DNA from: an uncultured Bacteroidales bacterium
GTDB taxonomy: Bacteria > Bacteroidota > Bacteroidia > Bacteroidales > Paludibacteraceae
Assembly (NCBI GenBank): GCA_902798385.1
Contig: CADBWK010000007.1
Coordinates: 37,781-101,780 of the forward strand
Length of the DNA: 64,000 nt
Reading direction: 5' to 3'
In this document: positions 60,279 to 64,000 of the stretch, in pieces
How the letters are laid out: every line of letters begins with the position of its first letter
How positions within the stretch are numbered: the stretch's first letter is position 1
Notes under the pieces: model-generated
What the model saw: only the letters and a program-made list of their open reading frames with translations
What the model was told of the DNA's origin: nothing
Database searches by the model: none
Position numbers and translations under genes: made by a program

Positions 60279-60705
60279 AAGCACTAACGTCTTTACCATA
60301 TGCATACAGGTCGCGTACGAGGGTCGAGGATATATGGGCGTACTCAGGACGCGTATAGAGGATGACGGTCTCGATGCCGGCCATCTGTTTGTTCGCCTCC
60401 GCCATATTGCGCTCGTACTCAAAATCACCGATACAACGCATACCGCGCAATATGAACTGCGCCTCTTGCTCTTTCGCAAAATCAACCGTCAGACAGTCGT
60501 ATATAGCTACCTTCACACGCGGTTCGTCGGCGAAGATCTTCTTGATCGCCTCTTCGCGCTCGCGGATGGGGAAAGTCTCGCGTTTGGTACTGTTACGACC
60601 AATGCCGATGATGATCTCATCGAATAACTCTAAGCCACGCTTCACGATATCATAGTGGCCTACGGTAAACGGGTCAAACGACCCCGGAAATATCGCTTTT
60701 TTCAT
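60256..60705 (-). CDS. coaD: Phosphopantetheine adenylyltransferase
   Basis: CoaD adenylates 4'-phosphopantetheine, the penultimate step of CoA synthesis. The 149-residue protein has PGSFDPFTVGHYDIVKR, RGMRCIGDFEYE and the C-terminal ISSTLVRDLYAYG, all standard. It starts inside the end of the acyltransferase gene (32 bp overlap), where a short period-7 array (60704-60724) lies. Confidence 0.96.
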   Translation of the reverse strand: MKKAIFPGSFDPFTVGHYDIVKRGLELFDEIIIGIGRNSTKRETFPIREREEAIKKIFADEPRVKVAIYDCLTVDFAKEQEAQFILRGMRCIGDFEYERNMAEANKQMAGIETVILYTRPEYAHISSTLVRDLYAYGKDVSAYVPNTLR

Positions 60706-61723
60706 ACACTTTAAACTTTAAACTCTTCCGGTGATTGATCACCGGATTATCGTACATTTCATGAATTTTGTCACTTAAAAACTGCTCATCTTTATCGGGG
60801 ATGTCTATCTTCGCCAAACGGCTCTGCAGATAGTCCTCAAAATCTGTGCCACGCTCGAAGATCTCGTACCCTTGGAAAATATGCTGGTCGATGATAAAGC
60901 ACAGATGCTCGATCTGATCTTTGATCGGCAGCCCCTTGTAGTACGGGAATTTCTCTAACATCCGATCGATGTCATGGTTGATGCTCGGCGTGAGACGATA
61001 CACCACGCGTCCTTTCCATCCCTCGATACCCGTACGCATGGACTCTACATCATCTTTCGCACGTTTGCGCCAACGCGGGTTATCGCGCTTGAGTTGCATC
61101 TCGCGGGCCTTGAGATAGTCGCACGGATCGTATTCGTACGTGATGCTGACCGGACAGATATTGAGCGTCTTGATGTAGTCAAAGAACTCCTCCACGGGGC
61201 GGTGCTGCTGCTCAAAATCAATCGTCAGCATGTGCAGTACAGCCGGTTGCGTCGTGTCGTTACTGTCCTTGGCGCGACCTTCGCGTTGAGCCAACCAGAT
61301 GGACTTACCCTGCTGGCGCAGATGACCGATATAGGCACTCAACACCTTCGCGTTCTCCAACTGCGCATGAGCACCCGCACCGCGCTTGACAACAAAACAA
61401 CGGTTGAAACGCACGAACCACTCGATCCATTTGTACGCAAACAAGTTATTCCCGATGCCGATGAACGGACGAATGAAATACTTGCACCGCAGCAACAGCG
61501 ACAGCCACGCCGCGTCCATCACGATATCACGGTGGTTCGTCATGAAGAACGCCCCGTGCTTGATGTCCTTTTCTATCTGCTTGCGGTCACCTAAGTAATC
61601 CAATCGGATGCCCTTGGTCGTGCGCTTGGAGAGTATCCACAACGCCGGAAAATTGATCAGGAAATCGCAGATGGTCAGTATCCATCCAACCCGATATGCC
61701 CGTATGTCTTTAAATCTATCCAT
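60674..61723 (-). CDS. 1-acyl-glycerol-3-phosphate acyltransferase-like protein
   Basis: The 349-residue protein has the PlsC motif TNHRDIVMDAAW (H and D of the catalytic block), the region RFNRCFVVKRGAG and a motif LAQREGRAKD, as in the Bacteroidetes acyltransferases annotated as PlsC- or glycerol-acyltransferase-like. It probably works on phospholipid precursors at the inner membrane. It overlaps the yigZ-like gene by 8 bp and coaD by 32 bp. Confidence 0.85.
   Translation of the reverse strand: MDRFKDIRAYRVGWILTICDFLINFPALWILSKRTTKGIRLDYLGDRKQIEKDIKHGAFFMTNHRDIVMDAAWLSLLLRCKYFIRPFIGIGNNLFAYKWIEWFVRFNRCFVVKRGAGAHAQLENAKVLSAYIGHLRQQGKSIWLAQREGRAKDSNDTTQPAVLHMLTIDFEQQHRPVEEFFDYIKTLNICPVSITYEYDPCDYLKAREMQLKRDNPRWRKRAKDDVESMRTGIEGWKGRVVYRLTPSINHDIDRMLEKFPYYKGLPIKDQIEHLCFIIDQHIFQGYEIFERGTDFEDYLQSRLAKIDIPDKDEQFLSDKIHEMYDNPVINHRKSLKFKVYEKSDISGVV
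60704..60724 (-). repeat. Short period-7 array at acyltransferase/coaD overlap
   Basis: Plus-strand units are ATACACT, TTAAACT and TTAAACT. It codes for SLKFKVYE of the acyltransferase and includes the coaD start codon region. Confidence 0.55.
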
Positions 61724-62069
61724 AGTTTTCTAATGCTGCTTTGCTTGCTTCTCTATATGCGACCATGAGCCCCCCTGTCCCGAGTAACGTGCCGCCGAAA
61801 TAACGTACGACAACCACCAATATATTATCTAACCCTCGGGCATCGATGGAGCGGAGTATCGGTGCGCCTGCTGTACCGTGCGGTTCTCCGTCATCCTTCG
61901 TCCGCCACAGATTCGGTCCCAGACGATAGGCGTAGCATACATGCCGTGCATCGTGGTATTTCTTCTTGTACCACGCGATCCGTGCCTTCGCTTCGTCCTC
62001 GTCCTTGATCGGCTCTGCAAAACCCAAGAACTTCGATCCTCTGTCTTTATATATTCCTTCGGATGCCAT
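61716..62069 (-). CDS. YigZ/IMPACT-family protein (UPF0029), short form
   Basis: This 117-residue protein has the UPF0029 motif: SKFLGFAEPIKDEDEA, RTKDDGEPHGTAGAPIL, VVVVRYFGGTLLGTGGLMVAYREA. The usual YigZ has a second domain of about 70 residues, which is missing here. Homologues in eukaryotes (IMPACT) bind translation regulator Gcn1. The bacterial role is unclear. Its start overlaps the prfB stop (TAATG), so it is tied to a release factor gene. Confidence 0.9.
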   Translation of the reverse strand: MASEGIYKDRGSKFLGFAEPIKDEDEAKARIAWYKKKYHDARHVCYAYRLGPNLWRTKDDGEPHGTAGAPILRSIDARGLDNILVVVVRYFGGTLLGTGGLMVAYREASKAALENYG

Positions 62070-63175
62070 TACTCCGGAAATTCCATCAAGTACGCCTTGA
62101 TGAACGCATCGATATCGCCATCCATCACGGCATTGACATTACTCGTCTGGTAATTCGTCCGGTGATCCTTCACACGCCGGTCATCGAACACGTACGAGCG
62201 GATCTGCGAACCCCATTCGATCTTCTTCTTGCCCGCCTCGACCTTCGCCTGCGCCTGACGTCTCTTCTCTAATTCTAACTCATACAACTGCGAGCGCAAG
62301 TGCCGCAAGGCATTCTCGCGGTTCTTCGGCTGGTCACGAGTCTCCGTGTTCTCAATCACGATCTCATCCGGCTGACCGGTCAGCGGATTGACGAACTTAT
62401 AGTGCAGACGCACACCGGACTCCACCTTGTTCACGTTCTGTCCTCCGGCGCCCGAGCTGCGGAACGTATCCCAACTGATACCTGCCGGGTTGACCTCCAC
62501 CTCGATCGTGTCATCGATCAACGGCACTACGAACACCGACGCAAAACTCGTCATGCGCTTGCCCTGCGCGTTGTACGGACTCACGCGCACCAGACGATGC
62601 ACGCCGTTCTCCGATTTCAGATAACCGTACGCCATATCGCCTTCGATATTGAAGGTCACGGTCTTGATGCCCGCTTCATCGCCTTCCTGAAGGTTCTCGA
62701 TCGTCACCTTGTAATCGTGCTTCTCGCAGTAACGCATATACATACGCATCAGTTGCTCCGCCCAGTCTTGCGCTTCTGTTCCGCCTGCACCCGACACGAT
62801 CTTCAGCACCGCCGGCATCTGGTCTTCTTCGTGACTCAGCATGTTCTTCATCTCGAGGTCTTCCACCTCCGACAAGGCTTTCGCATAAGCGGCATCCACC
62901 TCTTCTTCGGTCACCAACTCCTCTTTGTAGTAGTCGAAAGCCAACGCCAGTTCTTCTACTGCCGCACGAACACCTTCGTAGCCTTCTATCCAGCGCTTGA
63001 TGCCCTTCACCTTACGCATCTGTGCCTCGGCAGCTTTGGCGTCATCCCAGAAGCCCGGCGCCTGCGTATGCAGTTCTTCTTCCTCGAGCTGAATACGCTT
63101 CTCGTCGATCTGCAGGTACGCTTTGAGCTTGTCCGCCCGCTGCTGCACATCCTTCAATTGTTCTATTGTGATCAT
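62069..63175 (-). CDS. prfB: Peptide chain release factor 2
   Basis: RF2 ends translation at UGA and UAA. The 368-residue protein has the GGQ loop (RSSGAGGQNVNKVESGVRL) and, in the codon-recognition region, RVSPYNAQGKRMTSFASV, with SPY where the textbook motif is SPF. I chose the ATG at 63175 (MITIEQLKDV). The gene is one uninterrupted frame, so the common programmed frameshift is absent. It leads the operon prfB-yigZ-acyltransferase-coaD-S41. Confidence 0.95.
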   Translation of the reverse strand: MITIEQLKDVQQRADKLKAYLQIDEKRIQLEEEELHTQAPGFWDDAKAAEAQMRKVKGIKRWIEGYEGVRAAVEELALAFDYYKEELVTEEEVDAAYAKALSEVEDLEMKNMLSHEEDQMPAVLKIVSGAGGTEAQDWAEQLMRMYMRYCEKHDYKVTIENLQEGDEAGIKTVTFNIEGDMAYGYLKSENGVHRLVRVSPYNAQGKRMTSFASVFVVPLIDDTIEVEVNPAGISWDTFRSSGAGGQNVNKVESGVRLHYKFVNPLTGQPDEIVIENTETRDQPKNRENALRHLRSQLYELELEKRRQAQAKVEAGKKKIEWGSQIRSYVFDDRRVKDHRTNYQTSNVNAVMDGDIDAFIKAYLMEFPE

Positions 63176-63207
63176 AAGCCTATAATTTGCCAAATTAAAA
63201 TCGGCCG

Positions 63208-63238
63208 CAAAATTACAACTTTTTTTGCATATATGCAA
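63208..63238 (-). promoter_or_regulatory. Promoter of prfB operon
   Basis: Minus strand: TTG at 63238-63236, 20 bp, TAATTTTG at 63215-63208. The full palindrome TTGCATATATGCAA is at 63225-63238. Confidence 0.8.
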
Positions 63239-63248
63239 ATAAAAACGC

Positions 63249-63275
63249 AAAAAAGAAGCGCCGAAGCGCCTCTTC
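63249..63275 (-). terminator. Terminator of the 63293-63682 gene
   Basis: On the minus strand AGGCGC and GCGCTT pair around a CUUCG-type loop and are followed by six T. Confidence 0.7.
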
Positions 63276-63292
63276 CTTGCCGAATACGTGGC

Positions 63293-63682
63293 TTAGCCGT
63301 TGTGAACAGCGTCGTACTCTTGACCGCAGACGAGCCAGAGGTAAGCCTGCATGGTCTTCTTGCCGCCGGCGGTGTTCTTCTGAGCCTCGAACGCTGCCTT
63401 GTCCTGCGTGATCTTCATGAGATCCGTCTTACGGAGTGCGACTGCCTCGCGAACCGCGCAGAAGCGTGCGCGAGCGTTCAGAGAACGAGACGACTGACTG
63501 ATCTTTTGTCCGTAGGTGTTGGCCTTACGGATATAAAGACGCGTACAAGCGGGGTTCTGGGTCGGTGCGACGCGGTGCGTACCGATGAGGTACTCTCCGT
63601 GGCTGTGACCGTCCACTTTCTTCGGTTTCGCCAGGGAGCCCGAAACGTACTCAATACCTGCCGAATAAGTAACTTTTCCCAT
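63293..63682 (-). CDS. Hypothetical protein, Bacteroidales-specific type
   Basis: This 129-residue soluble protein (MGKVTYSAGIEYVSGSLAKP, then DGHSHGEYLIGTHRVAPTQN) has a beta-rich first half with His and Thr and a basic helical second half (LNARARFCAVREAVALRKTDLMKITQDKAAFEAQ) ending in a short hydrophobic strand (MQAYLWLVCGQEYDAV). I cannot assign a family. It is transcribed between a leader hairpin (63703-63722) and a terminator, so it is probably its own unit. Confidence 0.78.
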   Translation of the reverse strand: MGKVTYSAGIEYVSGSLAKPKKVDGHSHGEYLIGTHRVAPTQNPACTRLYIRKANTYGQKISQSSRSLNARARFCAVREAVALRKTDLMKITQDKAAFEAQKNTAGGKKTMQAYLWLVCGQEYDAVHNG

Positions 63683-63702
63683 AGTGAGTAAGTGTGTTTT
63701 AG

Positions 63703-63722
63703 TTCTCGCAATGATGCGAGAA
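63703..63722 (-). other. Leader hairpin upstream of the 63682 gene
   Basis: A perfect 8-bp stem (TTCTCGCA and TGCGAGAA) with a 4-nt loop lies 20 bp before the start codon. No T-run follows on either strand, so it is not a plain terminator. Confidence 0.6.
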
Positions 63723-63772
63723 AAATGAATAGGGATTTATAGACGCATTCTTTGGATAGGCGCGTCCTTTAC

Positions 63773-63937
63773 CTATTTTTTTGAGGCATCGTAGGTCTCG
63801 ATGGTTTTGGTGACGATGGTGCAGGTCGTATCACCACGCTGGTAGTACTGGCTCTGGGTGGTGATGGTGCGGGTCACGTTGCAGGAGGCCATCACGATGC
63901 CTGTGACGATGATTGTCATGAGTAGTAAACGTTTCAT
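63773..63937 (-). CDS. Small lipoprotein
   Basis: The protein has 54 residues: a lipoprotein signal (MKRLLLMTIIVTGIVMASC) followed by about 35 residues rich in Thr (NVTRTITTQSQYYQRGDTT). The ATG at 63937 is chosen over the TTG at 63979, which lies above the predicted promoter's -7 box (63966-63973). Function is unknown. Confidence 0.72.
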   Translation of the reverse strand: MKRLLLMTIIVTGIVMASCNVTRTITTQSQYYQRGDTTCTIVTKTIETYDASKK

Positions 63938-63965
63938 AAGTATGGCACAATTTTCAAATCCGGTG

Positions 63966-63997
63966 CAAAAGTAGTACAAAAAAACGAAGCCACCAAA
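63966..63997 (-). promoter_or_regulatory. Promoter of small lipoprotein gene
   Basis: Minus strand: TTTG at 63997-63994, 20 bp spacer, TACTTTTG at 63973-63966. Confidence 0.6.
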
Positions 63998-64000
63998 AAA

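Noticed and set aside
62069-63175. Programmed frameshift in prfB
   Set aside because: The coding frame is continuous from the ATG at 63175 and no in-frame TGA is found in the first 40 codons.
62300-63691. 463-residue plus-strand open frame
   Set aside because: Antisense to prfB and the 63293-63682 gene and runs through the prfB promoter and a terminator.

Overview
This 64 kb window comes from the chromosome of a member of the Bacteroidales, probably a gut or host-associated anaerobe. The evidence is a SusC/SusD pair, YbbR/YajC/NusB and DUF3276/DUF4494 genes typical of the order, glycine-lipid-type acyltransferases, an Lnb-type (DUF4105) lipoprotein acylation protein, a BspA-like leucine-rich repeat protein, and the Bacteroidetes promoter type (TTG, 19-20 bp, TAnnTTTG), which I can place in front of 17 transcription units. 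Most genes are near 55% G+C in the lines I counted. No rRNA, tRNA, prophage, transposase or CRISPR array is visible.

Layout. 1-3.7 kb: an operon recQ > rimO > HU-like protein (cut by the window edge). 3.9-17.4 kb: a galactan utilization locus in two convergent arms. One arm is MFS transporter > SusC > SusD > surface lipoprotein. The other is GH53 endo-galactanase > galactokinase > mutarotase > GH2 beta-galactosidase. Together they would degrade beta-1,4-galactan, import the products and feed galactose-1-phosphate to metabolism. 17.5-20.1 kb: a membrane protein, panB and an orphan FecCD-type permease. 20.1-25.3 kb: an AT-rich accessory patch with an orphan promoter reading into an 11-bp repeat array and an AT-rich cruciform, a 1361-residue BspA-like protein and a RelE/ParE-type toxin-antitoxin pair. 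25.3-27.4 kb: a ClpB lacking its N-domain. 27.5-38.9 kb: one compact 12-gene operon (nusB, yajC, ybbR, a DegT aminotransferase, rpoN, PAP2, Lnb-like, a degenerate alkaline-phosphatase-like protein, DUF4494, two lipid acyltransferases and a YggS-HAD fusion). 39-44.7 kb: DUF3276, coaBC, rpoZ-like, bamD, apbE, two paralogous outer-membrane proteins and a small HTH-like protein. 44.9-50.5 kb: mnmE > yicC > gmk > folC and two related lipoproteins. 50.5-54.8 kb: dnaE > nadD. 54.9-58.7 kb: an EamA transporter, then a three-gene steroid/bile-acid-type reductase cluster (5-alpha-reductase family, old-yellow-enzyme family, SDR). 58.8-63.2 kb: prfB > yigZ-like > acyltransferase > coaD > S41 protease. The window ends with two small hypothetical genes.

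Three things stand out. First, about 20 degenerate tandem arrays with a period of 7 bp lie inside or exactly at the borders of otherwise ordinary genes (rimO, lacZ-type GH2 three times, galK, the FecCD permease, yggS twice, an outer-membrane gene, mnmE twice, yicC, folC, nadD, an EamA gene and five gene junctions). Their unit sequences fall into a few families and those inside genes keep the frame open. They resemble in kind the heptameric repeats of cyanobacteria. Second, many promoters carry the palindrome TTGCATATATGCAA, or half of it, exactly at the -33 box, sometimes shared by two divergent promoters. Third, the 5-alpha-reductase/old-yellow-enzyme/SDR cluster matches the gene set known for isoallo-bile-acid production in gut Bacteroidales, and its promoter has an 8-bp-arm inverted repeat in the spacer that could be an operator.
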